Shown one piece after another: positions 41,807 to 51,172 of a DNA stretch of 64,000 nucleotides. Within the stretch, counting starts at the first letter, position 1. Each line of letters starts with the position of its first letter. Below the pieces are notes generated by a model. The model ran no database searches, was not told the origin of the DNA, and worked only from the letters and a program-made list of their open reading frames with translations. Source of the DNA: Amycolatopsis pithecellobii. Lineage in GTDB: Bacteria > Actinomycetota > Actinomycetes > Mycobacteriales > Pseudonocardiaceae. The stretch is taken from positions 1-64,000 of the forward strand of contig NZ_WMBA01000031.1 of assembly GCF_009707865.1 (NCBI RefSeq), read 5' to 3'. The position numbers and the translations under genes were made by a program.

Positions 41807-42474
41807 CAGCGGGCACCCCCGGTGCCATGGACGGCTTTGATCGCGCCGACGATGTTCGGGTACGCCCCGCACCGGCAGATGTTGCCCGCCATGAACTCCT
41901 GGATCTCCGCGTCGGACCCGGCGTGTCCTTCGGCCACCACGGCCACGGCGGACATGATCTGACCGGACGTGCAGAATCCACATTGGAACGCGTCGTGGTC
42001 GATGAACGCCTGCTGCATGGGATGGAGCCGGTCACCGTTCCCGCCCGCCGGCGGCAGGCCCTCGATGGTGGTGACCGCCCGGCCGTCCGCCGCACCGGCC
42101 AGGGTGAGGCAGGACAGCACCCGCCTGCCGTCCACGTGGACGGTGCACGCGCCACATTGGCCGCGATCGCAGCCCTTTTTCGTGCCGGTCAGCCCGAGCC
42201 GGTCGCGCAGTGTGTCGAGGAGGGTCGCCCGGGGGTCGGCGCGCAGCCGCTCGGTGTGCCCGTTCACCGTCAGCATGACGTCGACCAGGTTTTCCCCGCC
42301 CGGAACGGCGGCCGGTCCGGCGCCGGGGCCCGCGGCGGCCGCCGGTGCCACGTGTGCGCCGGCGGCGAGACCGGCGGACGCGATCGCCGACCGGGTCAGG
42401 AAATTGCGGCGGGACACCGGATCGGTCCGGCCCGCCTCGGCCGTCGAATCCGGCAACGGTTCTGTCAAAGCCAT
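41806..42474 (-). CDS. Tat-exported [2Fe-2S] subunit of the molybdenum hydroxylase
   Basis: 222 aa. An N-terminal twin-arginine signal is clear: SRRNFL at about 21-26, hydrophobic stretch, then alanine-rich end. Two [2Fe-2S] sites follow: plant-type [12 protein letters not shown] with a later Cys (VLSCLTL), and [10 protein letters not shown] with CRCGAYPN. As in E. coli PaoABC, only this subunit carries a Tat signal, so the assembled enzyme probably acts outside the cytoplasmic membrane, where it would detoxify aldehydes. First gene of the operon, divergent from a MarR gene. Confidence 0.93.
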   Translation of the reverse strand: MALTEPLPDSTAEAGRTDPVSRRNFLTRSAIASAGLAAGAHVAPAAAAGPGAGPAAVPGGENLVDVMLTVNGHTERLRADPRATLLDTLRDRLGLTGTKKGCDRGQCGACTVHVDGRRVLSCLTLAGAADGRAVTTIEGLPPAGGNGDRLHPMQQAFIDHDAFQCGFCTSGQIMSAVAVVAEGHAGSDAEIQEFMAGNICRCGAYPNIVGAIKAVHGTGGAR

Positions 42475-42535
42475 TCGTGCTCCCCAGTTTTTCTGATGCG
42501 CGGCCGGGATGCCCGGCCCGCCGGCTCACCGTATC

Positions 42536-42565
42536 TCAAGCGTCGAATTAGCGTCAAACGCTTGA
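42536..42565. promoter_or_regulatory. Overlapping dyads, candidate MarR operator
   Basis: AGCGT-CAA-ACGCT (42550-42562) is a perfect short dyad, nested in TCAAGCG (42536-42542) and CGCTTGA (42559-42565). It lies between the molybdenum hydroxylase operon (start 42474, minus) and the MarR gene (start 42617, plus), in an AT-rich stretch likely to hold both promoters. Confidence 0.6.
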
Positions 42566-42616
42566 TACTGATCAGCATGCCGTATAGTTCTCCGCGGTGG
42601 CACGGGAGGGGGCAGG

Positions 42617-43072
42617 GTGGCGGAATTGGTCTGGGCGCTGCGGAAGGCCGAGGTCGCGGTGGCGGCGCGTAAGGAGCAGGGGCTGCGGAAGGTGGGGATG
42701 GCGCCGGCACACTTCTCGCTGCTCATGGCGATCAGCCGCCAGCCCGGCCTCACCGGCGCGGAGATGGCTCGCCGGCTGAACGTGACGCCGCAGGCGGTCG
42801 CGTCACTGGTGGCCAGGCTGGAGGGCAAGGGCCAGCTGGAACGCCGGCCGCATCCACGGCACGGCCATGTGCAGGAGCTCCATCTGACCGAGGCCGGCCG
42901 TGACGCGCTGCAGGCCGCCAAGCCCGTGGTCGCGGAGATCGAGCGGAAACTCAGGCGGGACCTGGGCTCCGCGGAGGCGGACCGGCTCGCCGCGATGCTC
43001 GACCGGGTGGCCGAGGTCGTCAAGGACGATCGGGATCTTCCGCGACGCACGGCCGCCGCCGAGCAGCCCTGA
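42617..43072 (+). CDS. MarR-family transcriptional regulator
   Basis: 151 aa, GTG start with GGAGGGGG nearby. The winged helix is LTGAEMARRLNVTPQAVASLVARLEGKGQLERRP at about 52-85, with the wing HPRHGHVQELHLTEAG. It is divergent from the molybdenum hydroxylase operon with shared dyads between them; likely a repressor released by an aromatic acid or aldehyde substrate. Confidence 0.88.
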   Translation: MAELVWALRKAEVAVAARKEQGLRKVGMAPAHFSLLMAISRQPGLTGAEMARRLNVTPQAVASLVARLEGKGQLERRPHPRHGHVQELHLTEAGRDALQAAKPVVAEIERKLRRDLGSAEADRLAAMLDRVAEVVKDDRDLPRRTAAAEQP

Positions 43073-43216
43073 GAATCCGCCTGCCGTCTGCGCACGGTCC
43101 ATTGTGGACTCGGTTGCGCGACGCCGCGCTGAGCATTCCCGGAAAACGGTGGTGGGAACCATCCGAATCGGGCATCCTGGGCGCACTGGGGAAGGCGCGG
43201 CACAGGGGAGGGTGCT

Positions 43217-44461
43217 ATGCGGATCATCGTCGCGGGCGCGGGAATCGGCGGCCTTGTCACCGCGCTCCGGTTGCACCACCTGGGAATCCACTGCGAAATC
43301 TACGAGCAGAGCGATCTCGTCCACGAACTCGGCGTCGGCATCAACGCATTACCGCATGCGGTCAAGGAACTGAGCGAACTCGGGCTGCTCGACCGGCTCG
43401 ACGAGGTCGCCATCCGCACCCGCGAACTGGTCTACAGCCACCGGCTCGGGCACGAGATCATGCGCCGGCCATGTGGGCTGGCAGCAGGATTCGCCTTGCC
43501 GCAGTTCAGCGTGCACCGCGGCCGGTTGCAGGGCGTGCTGCTGCGCGCGGTGCGCGAACGCCTCGGCAAGCACGCCGTGCGCACCGGGCACCGCCTGGTC
43601 GGTTTCGACCAGGACGCGGGTGAAGTCGAGGTGCGGTTCGCGGGCCGGGAACCGGTGCGTGCCGACGCGCTCATCGCGGCCGACGGGATCCACTCCGAGG
43701 TGCGCGCGATGCTGTTTCCCGCCGAGGGCCCGCCCCGGTGGAACGGCGTGCTGATGTGGCGCGGGGCAACGGAATGGCCGCGGTTCGGCGACGGGCACCG
43801 GATGGTCATCGCGGGCGGGACCGCCGCGAAGGTCGTCATCTACCCGATCGCCCCCGGCCGGACCCCGGAAACGCGGCTGACGAACTGGGCGATCGGCGTG
43901 CTGGCCGGGCAGGCCGGTGACCCGCCGCCGCAGCGCCAGGACTGGTCCCGCCGGGTCGATCCCACCACGCTGGCCGGACCGCTCGCGCGATTCCGCATGC
44001 CCCACACCGATCTGCCCGGTCTCGTCGCGGCGACGAGCGAGGTGTACGAATTCCCCATGTGCGACCGCGATCCGTTGCCGTACTGGACACACGGACGGGT
44101 CACGCTGCTCGGTGACGCCGCGCATCCGATGTACCCGATGGGGTCGAACGGTGCCGGACAGGCGATCCTCGACGCGAAAAGTCTCAGCGAGCAGCTCGCC
44201 CGCTACCATGATCCGGTCGAAGCATTGAAGGCGTATCAGGACGAGCGTCTCCCGGCGACCAGCGAAGTGGTGCTGCGCAACCGCATCGGCGGGCCCGAGA
44301 GCGTCATCGACGAGGTGGAACGCCGTGCACCGGAAGGGTTTTCCCGCATCGACGACGTGATCGACCCGGCGGAGCTGGAGGCGACCGTGGCCGCCTATGC
44401 CAAGGCGGCCGGGGCATCGCGTGAGCAGGTGAACCGTGGACACAGTGGGGAGCAGACATGA
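43217..44461 (+). CDS. FAD-dependent aromatic hydroxylase-like monooxygenase
   Basis: 414 aa. Group A flavoprotein monooxygenase motifs: IIVAGAGIGGLVTAL (GxGxxG), ALIAADGIHSEVR (DG motif), and TLLGDAAHPMYPMGSNGAGQ (GD motif). The sequence resembles salicylate-hydroxylase/PhzS-type enzymes, which use NAD(P)H and O2 to hydroxylate an aromatic ring. AGGGGAGGG precedes the ATG. Its stop overlaps the start of an LLM oxidoreductase by 4 nt, so they likely act in one pathway. Confidence 0.88.
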   Translation: MRIIVAGAGIGGLVTALRLHHLGIHCEIYEQSDLVHELGVGINALPHAVKELSELGLLDRLDEVAIRTRELVYSHRLGHEIMRRPCGLAAGFALPQFSVHRGRLQGVLLRAVRERLGKHAVRTGHRLVGFDQDAGEVEVRFAGREPVRADALIAADGIHSEVRAMLFPAEGPPRWNGVLMWRGATEWPRFGDGHRMVIAGGTAAKVVIYPIAPGRTPETRLTNWAIGVLAGQAGDPPPQRQDWSRRVDPTTLAGPLARFRMPHTDLPGLVAATSEVYEFPMCDRDPLPYWTHGRVTLLGDAAHPMYPMGSNGAGQAILDAKSLSEQLARYHDPVEALKAYQDERLPATSEVVLRNRIGGPESVIDEVERRAPEGFSRIDDVIDPAELEATVAAYAKAAGASREQVNRGHSGEQT

Positions 44462-45249
44462 CGAATCTCGGCCCGATCGGCGCCGCGACCCGGACGGACG
44501 ACACCGCGGTGCTGGCCGAGCTGGAACAGCTCGGCTACGGCACATTGTGGCTGCCCGGCGGGGAAGGCGACGCGCCGGCGCGGGTGAGCGAAGCCGTCCG
44601 CGCCACCCGTACCGCCACGATCACCACGGGGATCATGTCGGTCGACCAGGTGCCCGCGGCCGATGTCGCAGCCACGTACACGAAGCTCGCCGAGTCGCAC
44701 CCCGGCCGGTTCGTCCCGGGCCTCGGCGGCGCGCACGGCGCGAAACCCCTTGCCACGCTGAACGCGTACTTCGACGCACTGGACCCGGTGGTGCCGGCGA
44801 CGGCACGGATCCTGTCCGCGCTCGGCCCGAAGATGCTGCGCCTCGCCCGGGACAGGGCAGCCGCCGCATATCCCTTCCTCGTCACACCGGACTATGTCGC
44901 CTCGGCGCGCGAAATCGTCGGCCCTGACACGGGATTGGCGGTGCTGCTGACCGTGGTCGCGGACGCCGATCCCGGGCAGGCGCGGGAAAAGCTGCGCGAC
45001 AGCGGGTTGCGGTTCCTGTCCGGAGTGCCTGGTTACGTCGCGAACTTCCGTCGCATGGGCTTCACCGAGGACGACGTCGCGAACCTGTCCGACCGGCTCG
45101 TCGACGGGGTCACGGTGTGGGGCGATTTCGACACCGTGGTCCGGCGGCTGCGGGAATACCAGGCCGCGGGCGCCGACCAGCTCGTCATCCAGATCGACGC
45201 GCTGCCCCGTGACTGGTGGTCCGCGCTCGCGACGGCGATCACCGGCTGA
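44458..45249 (+). CDS. LLM-class (F420-type) oxidoreductase
   Basis: 263 aa, short for the luciferase-like family but with its barrel plan: LEQLGYGTLWLPG, TTGIMSV, RFVPGLGGAHG, and the C-terminal VWGDFDTVVRRLREYQAAGADQLVIQ split over the last 50 residues. Actinobacterial LLM proteins of this type usually use reduced F420 or FMN. ATGA overlap with the FAD monooxygenase gene suggests a shared substrate. No direct evidence for cofactor choice. Confidence 0.85.
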   Translation: MTNLGPIGAATRTDDTAVLAELEQLGYGTLWLPGGEGDAPARVSEAVRATRTATITTGIMSVDQVPAADVAATYTKLAESHPGRFVPGLGGAHGAKPLATLNAYFDALDPVVPATARILSALGPKMLRLARDRAAAAYPFLVTPDYVASAREIVGPDTGLAVLLTVVADADPGQAREKLRDSGLRFLSGVPGYVANFRRMGFTEDDVANLSDRLVDGVTVWGDFDTVVRRLREYQAAGADQLVIQIDALPRDWWSALATAITG

Positions 45250-45317
45250 GCGTTTTGCCCCTGCCCCTGCCGGGTAGGTGACCGGCGTATCTGTGCCCGG
45301 CACCAGGGGAGGTTTTC

Positions 45318-46832
45318 ATGACACAGCCGTTCACCACGACGGATGCCGGTATCCCGGCTGAAAGCGACGAACATTCGCTGACCGCGGGCCCGGGTGGTCC
45401 GATCCTGTTGCAGGACGGCTATCTGATCGAGCAGATGGCCCAGTTCAACCGGGAGCGGATTCCGGAACGGCAGCCGCACGCGAAGGGCAGCGGTGCGTTC
45501 GGCCATTTCGAGGTGACTCAGGACGTCAGCCGGTACACGAAGGCCGCGGTGTTCCAGCCCGGCGCGAAAACCGAGCTGGTGGCCCGGTTTTCGACGGTGG
45601 CGGGGGAGCGGGGCAGCCCCGACACCTGGCGGGACCCGCGCGGGTTCGCGTTGAAGTTCTATACCACGCAAGGCAATTACGACATGGTCGGCAACAACAC
45701 GCCGGTCTTCTTCGTCAAGGACCCGATGAAGTTCCAGCATTTCATCCGGTCGCAGAAACGTCGTGCCGACAACAACCTGCGTGACCACGACATGCAGTGG
45801 GATTTCTGGACGCTGTCACCGGAATCGGCGCACCAGGTGACCTGGCTGATGGGAGATCGCGGTATCCCGCGCACGTGGCGTCACATGAACGGCTACACCT
45901 CGCACACCTATATGTGGGTCAACGCCGAAGGCAAACGGCACTGGGTGAAATACCATTTCAAGACCGACCAGGGCATCGAGTTCTTCACCCAGCACGAGGC
46001 CGACCAGATGGCCGCGGCGGACACCGACTACCACATGCGTGACCTGTTCGAGCACATCGCCGACGGCGACTACCCGAGCTGGACGTTGTCCGTGCAGATC
46101 ATGCCGTACGAGGACGCCGAGAACTACCGGTTCAACCCGTTCGACCTGACGAAGGTCTGGCCGCACGGCGACTACCCGCTGATCGAGGTCGGGCGGATGA
46201 CGCTGGACCGCAACCCGACCGACAACCACGCGCAGATCGAGCAGGCCGCGTTCCAGCCGAACAACCTGGTGCCCGGGATCGGGCCCAGCCCGGACCGCAT
46301 GCTGCTGGCCCGGTTGTTCTCCTACGCCGACGCACACCGCCACCGGATCGGCGCGAACTACCAGCAGCTCCCGGTGAACGCGCCCGCCGTGCCGGTGCAC
46401 ACCTACTCCAAGGACGGTGCGATGGCCTACCGCACCACCACGGACCCGGTGTACGCGCCGAATTCGAAGGGCGGCCCGGCCGCCGACACCGAGCGGTACG
46501 GTTCTCCGCCGAGCTGGGAGACCGACGGCACGATCGTCCGCTCCGCCTACGTTTCGCATGCCGAGGACGACGACTGGGGCCAGCCCGGCACCCTGGTGCG
46601 CGAGGTGATGGACGACGCGGCGCGCGACCGGCTGGTCGACAACGTCGTGGGGCATCTGCTCAACGGGGTGTCCGAACCGGTGCTGGAGCGCGCTTTCGAC
46701 TACTGGCACAACATCGACAAGAACGTCGGCGACCGCATCCAGGACGGGGTGCGGGCCAAACAGGGTGAGCAGGACCCGAAGGCGGCCCAGCAAGGGAACC
46801 CGGCGCGCCGCAGCATGCAAGACAAGGCCTGA
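45318..46832 (+). CDS. katA: Haem catalase (small-subunit type)
   Basis: 504 aa. Active-site signature [18 protein letters not shown] with the distal His, the Asn in [13 protein letters not shown], and the haem-ligand Tyr in [14 protein letters not shown]. The length is that of clade 3 catalases without the C-terminal flavodoxin-like domain. It converts hydrogen peroxide to water and oxygen. AGGGGAGG precedes the ATG. No furA or oxyR-like regulator adjoins it; control is not evident. Confidence 0.95.
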   Translation: MTQPFTTTDAGIPAESDEHSLTAGPGGPILLQDGYLIEQMAQFNRERIPERQPHAKGSGAFGHFEVTQDVSRYTKAAVFQPGAKTELVARFSTVAGERGSPDTWRDPRGFALKFYTTQGNYDMVGNNTPVFFVKDPMKFQHFIRSQKRRADNNLRDHDMQWDFWTLSPESAHQVTWLMGDRGIPRTWRHMNGYTSHTYMWVNAEGKRHWVKYHFKTDQGIEFFTQHEADQMAAADTDYHMRDLFEHIADGDYPSWTLSVQIMPYEDAENYRFNPFDLTKVWPHGDYPLIEVGRMTLDRNPTDNHAQIEQAAFQPNNLVPGIGPSPDRMLLARLFSYADAHRHRIGANYQQLPVNAPAVPVHTYSKDGAMAYRTTTDPVYAPNSKGGPAADTERYGSPPSWETDGTIVRSAYVSHAEDDDWGQPGTLVREVMDDAARDRLVDNVVGHLLNGVSEPVLERAFDYWHNIDKNVGDRIQDGVRAKQGEQDPKAAQQGNPARRSMQDKA

Positions 46833-46903
46833 CTCGTCCGTTCGGAGCAAACCGCCCGCGACGGGAGGGGTGATCGCGACCCGGTGGGCGGGTAGCTGGC
46901 AGC

Positions 46904-48028
46904 ATGCCGCGCATGCGCGTACGCCGATTGATCGCGGCTGTGACGGTGGTGCCGGTGGTGGCCGGCTGTTCGGTGTCGGCCGGGCGGCTGCCGCCGCTGC
47001 CCGCACCGCCACCGGTGACCATCCCGGCCGACCCCGGGTTCAACGTCGTGGCGACCGGTGACGTGCTGATCCATCCCGAGCTGACCGCGCAGGCGACGGC
47101 CGACGGTTCCGGGCGGCGCGACTACCGGCCGATGCTCGCCGGGATCCGCGACGTCATCAGCCGCGCCGATCTCGCGATCTGCCATCTGGAAACGCCGATC
47201 GCCCCGCCGGGCGGACCGTTCGCGGGCTACCCCGATTTCAGCGCGCCACCGGAGATCACCACCGCGCTCGCCGCCACCGGATACGACGACTGCTCCACCG
47301 CGTCCAACCACACGCTCGACCAGGGTGCCGCCGGGGTCGCCCGCACCGAGGACGCGCTCGATGCCGCGGGCGTGCGCCACACCGGGTCGGCCCGGAGTGA
47401 ACAGGAAGCGCGGACCCCGCTCGTGCTCGACGTGCACGGGGTGAAGGTCGGGCATGTCGCGTTCACCTTTGGCTACAACGGCCGGAAGGTGCCGGCGGCC
47501 ACGCCGTGGCTGGCCAACACCCTCGACGTGGACGCCGTGCTCGCCGCGGCGCGGGCCGCCCGCGCGGCCGGGGCGCAGATCGTGATCGTGAGCCTGCACT
47601 GGGGCACGGAGTACCAGCAGGAGGTGACCGCCGACCAGCGCCGGATCGCGCAGCGCCTGCTGAACGATCCCGCGATCGACCTGATCATCGGTCACCACGC
47701 GCATGTGGTGCAGCCGTTCGAAAACATCAACGGCAAGTGGGTCGCCTACGGCCTCGGCAACTCCATCGCCCGGCATTCCGAACCGCGTGGCACCACCGAG
47801 GAAGGCGTCATCGCCCGCTTCCATTTCGTGCCTTCGGCCACCGGGTGGAGCGTGGACCGCGCCGAGTACCTGCCGACCGTGATCGACCTCGGCCCGCCGA
47901 TCCGGCTCGACCTGGCCGGCAGCCCGCAGCTGGACCCGGCTCGTGCGGCGAAAGCCTTGCAGGACACCGATTCCGTGGTACTCAGCCGCGGTGCCGCGAA
48001 CGCCGGCCTGATGCGCGCGATGAACTGA
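46904..48028 (+). CDS. CapA/PgsA-like metallophosphatase-fold lipoprotein
   Basis: 374 aa. N-terminal lipobox VVAGCS near residue 20, so the mature protein is anchored outside the membrane. The CapA fold is indicated by VVATGDVLIHPEL, ICHLETPI, TASNHTLDQG, VSLHWGTEY and LIIGHHAHVVQP, which supply Asp, His and Asn of a dimetal centre. PgsA/CapA proteins take part in poly-gamma-glutamate or capsule export, and many homologues are of unknown function. ATG 46913 is an alternative start. No pgsBC genes are nearby. Confidence 0.87.
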   Translation: MPRMRVRRLIAAVTVVPVVAGCSVSAGRLPPLPAPPPVTIPADPGFNVVATGDVLIHPELTAQATADGSGRRDYRPMLAGIRDVISRADLAICHLETPIAPPGGPFAGYPDFSAPPEITTALAATGYDDCSTASNHTLDQGAAGVARTEDALDAAGVRHTGSARSEQEARTPLVLDVHGVKVGHVAFTFGYNGRKVPAATPWLANTLDVDAVLAAARAARAAGAQIVIVSLHWGTEYQQEVTADQRRIAQRLLNDPAIDLIIGHHAHVVQPFENINGKWVAYGLGNSIARHSEPRGTTEEGVIARFHFVPSATGWSVDRAEYLPTVIDLGPPIRLDLAGSPQLDPARAAKALQDTDSVVLSRGAANAGLMRAMN

Positions 48029-48047
48029 CCTTGCCGTGGAGGGCACG

Positions 48048-48836
48048 ATGATCGAGATCCCCGAAGGCACCCACCCCGCGCTGGCCGCCGTCGCTCGTGC
48101 GGCCGCGACGGCGTTCCACGACGCGCGGAGCGGCCACGACCGGGCGGCGCTGGCCGAGAAGATCGGCATGGGCGCGGACGGCACGCCCACCACCCGGCTC
48201 GACCAGCTCGTCGACACCGCGGTCGCGGAAACCGCTGCCGCGCACCGGGTCAACCTGATCAGCGAGGAAATCGGGGTGGTGGACAACGGTTCCGCGGTCA
48301 CCCTCGTCGTCGATCCCGTCGACGGCACCGCGAACGCCGTCGCCGGGGTTCCGCTGGCCGCGTTCGCCGGAGTCGTCGCCATCGACGGCACGGCCGTGGA
48401 ATCGCTGACCACATGGCTCGACACCGGCCGCAGCTGGCATGCGAAAGCCGGGGAACGGGGGCCGTGGCGCACCAGCGGACGCCGGGAGCTCGACGGCGCC
48501 GCGGTGAACCTGCTGCGCCCGCACCCGGGGAACGAGGCGGCGTGGCTGCGGATCAGCCGTCGCGCCGGGCGGGTGCGGATCCTGTCCAGCAGCTGCATCG
48601 AAGCCGCGCTCGTTGCCCAGGGCAGCACGGATGCGTTCGCCGACGCCGGTTCCGACACCCACCGCATCATGGACATCGCCGCGGCGGCGGTGCTGGTGCC
48701 CGCCGCGGGTGGCGTGGTGATCGACGCCTTCGGCCGCACGGTCGAGATCGACCCGGACCTGAGCCGCCGCTGGTCGGGGGTGGTCGCCGCGACGCCGGAG
48801 CTGGCGGAGGAGATCGCGGCGACGATCGTGGGGTGA
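48048..48836 (+). CDS. Inositol monophosphatase-family protein
   Basis: 262 aa from ATG 48048 with GGAGGGCACG upstream. The metal-binding motif VVDPVDGTANAVAG matches DPxDGT, and a C-terminal DTHRIMDIAAAAVLVPAAGG corresponds to the second motif, though the usual WD..A is altered to MD. The family includes inositol-1-phosphatase, CysQ and histidinol-phosphatase. Expected to be a Mg-dependent phosphatase; the substrate is unclear. It follows the CapA-like gene by 19 nt. Confidence 0.85.
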   Translation: MIEIPEGTHPALAAVARAAATAFHDARSGHDRAALAEKIGMGADGTPTTRLDQLVDTAVAETAAAHRVNLISEEIGVVDNGSAVTLVVDPVDGTANAVAGVPLAAFAGVVAIDGTAVESLTTWLDTGRSWHAKAGERGPWRTSGRRELDGAAVNLLRPHPGNEAAWLRISRRAGRVRILSSSCIEAALVAQGSTDAFADAGSDTHRIMDIAAAAVLVPAAGGVVIDAFGRTVEIDPDLSRRWSGVVAATPELAEEIAATIVG

Positions 48837-48899
48837 ACTGATTTCCGATGACCGCCGTCTACCCGGTGGAATCCGGAACGCAGTACACCGAGGAGAGAC

Positions 48900-49466
48900 A
48901 TGCGCACGACCGTGGTCACCCTGACCGGCGCCGTTCTGCTGACCGCCGGGCTGGCGGCCTGTGCGACCAGCACGGCCGCGAGCACCCCGCTCACCGCAGC
49001 CGCCGTGGCCGCTCCCGCAAAGTCCGGCGCGCAGCCCGCGGCGCTCACCTACGACACCGAGCGGGTCCCCGCCGGAGCGAAACTCGGCACCTTCACGACC
49101 GTCGACAATGGACAGACGACGGTGCACCTGACCGCGAGTGGTCTGCTGCCCGGGACTCAGTACGGCTCGCATGTGCACACCAAGCCGTGTGGCGCGAAGC
49201 CTGCCGACTCGGGCCCGCACTACCAGAACGAGAAGGACCCGGTGTCGCCCAGCGTGGACCCGAAGTACGCCAACGCCCAGAACGAGGTGTGGCTCGACTT
49301 CACGACGGACTCGTCAGGCACGGCGAACGCTTCGGCGACCGTCGGGTGGCGGTTCCGGCCGGGCGAGGCCAACGCGATCGTCCTGCACGCCATGCACACC
49401 TCGACCGAGCCCGGCAAGGCGGGCGGGGCGGGCGATCGGCTGGCGTGCCTGACCGCGAAGTTCTGA
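48900..49466 (+). CDS. Superoxide dismutase-like lipoprotein (Cu/Zn SOD family)
   Basis: 188 aa. Lipobox LTAGLAAC near residue 21. The SodC-type beta-barrel appears in VHLTASGLLPGTQYGSHVH, with the copper-ligand HxH, GPHYQN, and later VLHAMHTS. Some zinc-site residues of canonical SodC are hard to place, so activity may be reduced or absent; many actinobacterial members of this family are degenerate. GAGGAGAG precedes the ATG. Exported defence against superoxide is the likely role. Confidence 0.8.
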   Translation: MRTTVVTLTGAVLLTAGLAACATSTAASTPLTAAAVAAPAKSGAQPAALTYDTERVPAGAKLGTFTTVDNGQTTVHLTASGLLPGTQYGSHVHTKPCGAKPADSGPHYQNEKDPVSPSVDPKYANAQNEVWLDFTTDSSGTANASATVGWRFRPGEANAIVLHAMHTSTEPGKAGGAGDRLACLTAKF

Positions 49467-49578
49467 CGCCCGGCTGAACTCCCCGCCGCGTCAAGATGCC
49501 GTCAAAATCCGGTGTCGTGGCGCACGAAGCGCGGCAACGGCGGGAGCTGCGGGCCGGAAGTGCTCGTGCAATAAGGGT

Positions 49579-49995
49579 ATGCGCACGTCACGTTGGCCGG
49601 CGCCGCCGGTGTCCGGCAGGTTCGGGTTTCCGCTGGGGTTCGCCGCGGGGATCGGGGCCACGATCCTCATGGTCGCGGCCGGGGCGACCGCGCGGCCCGG
49701 CTGGTCGGTGGCCATGCTGGTGGTCGTGGTGGCCGGCATCGCGGCACTGAGCACCCCGGCCGCCGCGTTCGGTACGGCGGTGCTTGCCTGGTGCCTGCAC
49801 GACGGGTTCGTGCTCGGCCGGCACGGGAACCTGGTCTTCACCCCCGCCGCCGGGGCCGTGGCCGCGATTTTCGCCGGCGCCGCGCTCGTCGCGATCACCA
49901 TTGCCGCGCTGGTCCGGTTGTCGCGGCGGATGACCGCCCCGGCGGTGCCGGCCCCACGTGTGGCGAGGGAAAGCCTGGCGCGCCTGCCACACTAG
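49579..49995 (+). CDS. Small integral membrane protein
   Basis: 138 aa with three to four hydrophobic helices: FAAGIGATILMVAAGATA, AMLVVVVAGIAALSTPAAAF, and AAIFAGAALVAITIAALVRL. The C terminus is basic and proline-containing. I do not recognise the family; a four-helix sensor-like module (as in KdpD's DUF4118) is one possibility. It lies 10 nt upstream of corA and may be co-transcribed. Confidence 0.6.
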   Translation: MRTSRWPAPPVSGRFGFPLGFAAGIGATILMVAAGATARPGWSVAMLVVVVAGIAALSTPAAAFGTAVLAWCLHDGFVLGRHGNLVFTPAAGAVAAIFAGAALVAITIAALVRLSRRMTAPAVPAPRVARESLARLPH

Positions 49996-50005
49996 GGTGG
50001 CGCGC

Positions 50006-50977
50006 ATGGCTCGCACGAGGCTTTACCGCGACGGTGTCCTGGAGGCGGAAAACTTCCCCGTCGCTGACGTATCCGACCATCTTGCCGACACCGGGGCCAC
50101 GGTGTGGCTGGACATGTGCGGCCCCACGGAGGAAGACCTGGCGTCGATCGCCGAGGAACTGAACCTGCACCGGCTCGCCGTCGAGGACGCCGTGCACGAA
50201 CATCAGCGGCCCAAGCTCGACCGGTACCAGACGCACGCCTTCCTCACCGCGTACGCCGTGCGGCTGGACACCACGACCGGGATGCTCGGCAAGTTCGAGG
50301 TCGCCGCCTTCCTCACCGAGGGCGCGCTGGTGACGGTCCGCAAGGACGAAGGGTTCGCCATCGACGAGGTCGTCGCCCGCTGGGACGGCGCGCAGGACCT
50401 GGCCAAAGGCGGCGTCGGTTTCCTCGTGCACGGCCTGCTCGACTACGTGGTCGACAGCCACTTCGACGCCGTGCAGACCCTCGACGAGGAGATCGAGGCG
50501 CTGGAGGATCTCGTGTTCGCCGACAACGCCGATCACAAGGAGATTCAGCGCCGGTCGCTGCACCTGCGCAAGAGCCTGGTCACGTTGCGCCGGGTGGTGC
50601 TGCCGATGCGGGAGGTCGTGAACACCTTGATGCGCCGCGATCTGCACATCGTCGACGACATGCTGATGCCGTACTACCAGGATGTCTACGATCACGTGCT
50701 GCGCGCCACCGAATGGACGGAATCGTTGCGGGACCTGGTCACCACGATCCGCGAGACCCAGTTGAGCCTGCAGGGCAACCGGCTCAACACGGTCATGAAG
50801 AAGGTCACCAGCTGGGCCGCGATCATCGCCGTGCCCACCGCCGTGACCGGTTTCTACGGCCAGAACGTGCCGTACCCGGGCTTCGACAAGCTTTGGGGCT
50901 TCTGGGCTTCCACGATCGCGATCGTCGCACTGGGCGGTGGGCTCTACGTAGCCTTCCGGCGCCGCGACTGGTTATGA
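50006..50977 (+). CDS. corA: CorA-family magnesium/cobalt transporter
   Basis: 323 aa. The C-terminal pair of membrane helices encloses the family loop, here FYGQNVPYPG rather than YGMN; the Met to Gln change occurs in the CorA/ZntB superfamily. The long helical cytoplasmic domain includes RLAVEDAVHEHQRPKLDRY and LDEEIEALEDLVF. ATG 50006 follows AGGGTGG. Probably carries Mg2+ or other divalent ions as a pentamer; the altered signature leaves ion choice uncertain. Confidence 0.9.
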   Translation: MARTRLYRDGVLEAENFPVADVSDHLADTGATVWLDMCGPTEEDLASIAEELNLHRLAVEDAVHEHQRPKLDRYQTHAFLTAYAVRLDTTTGMLGKFEVAAFLTEGALVTVRKDEGFAIDEVVARWDGAQDLAKGGVGFLVHGLLDYVVDSHFDAVQTLDEEIEALEDLVFADNADHKEIQRRSLHLRKSLVTLRRVVLPMREVVNTLMRRDLHIVDDMLMPYYQDVYDHVLRATEWTESLRDLVTTIRETQLSLQGNRLNTVMKKVTSWAAIIAVPTAVTGFYGQNVPYPGFDKLWGFWASTIAIVALGGGLYVAFRRRDWL

Positions 50978-51013
50978 GAGCGATGAGATGGCTTTGCGTC
51001 GCGGTCAATATCC

Positions 51014-51101
51014 GCGCGAGTTGCGCGTTCCCGGTGCGCGAGTTGCGCGTTCCCGTCGCACGCAACGCTCGACTCGCGCGCACGCAACGCTCAACTCGCG
51101 C
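51014..51101. repeat. Four 22-bp units, two inverted then two direct
   Basis: Units lie at 51014-51035 and 51036-51057 (reverse orientation, each starting GCGCGAGTTGCGCGTTCCCG) and 51058-51079 and 51080-51101 (forward, each starting GCACGCAACGCTC). The whole could fold as a long hairpin with 44-nt arms. It lies between corA and kup, both plus strand, so it may end the corA transcript. Same architecture as 62677-62764. Confidence 0.88.
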
Positions 51102-51172
51102 GGGCCTGGGCGCGCGGTAGTGTCCGCGTCGGTGCGCGGGGGACACGCCGCCCGCGCGGAGGAGGGCGTGCG

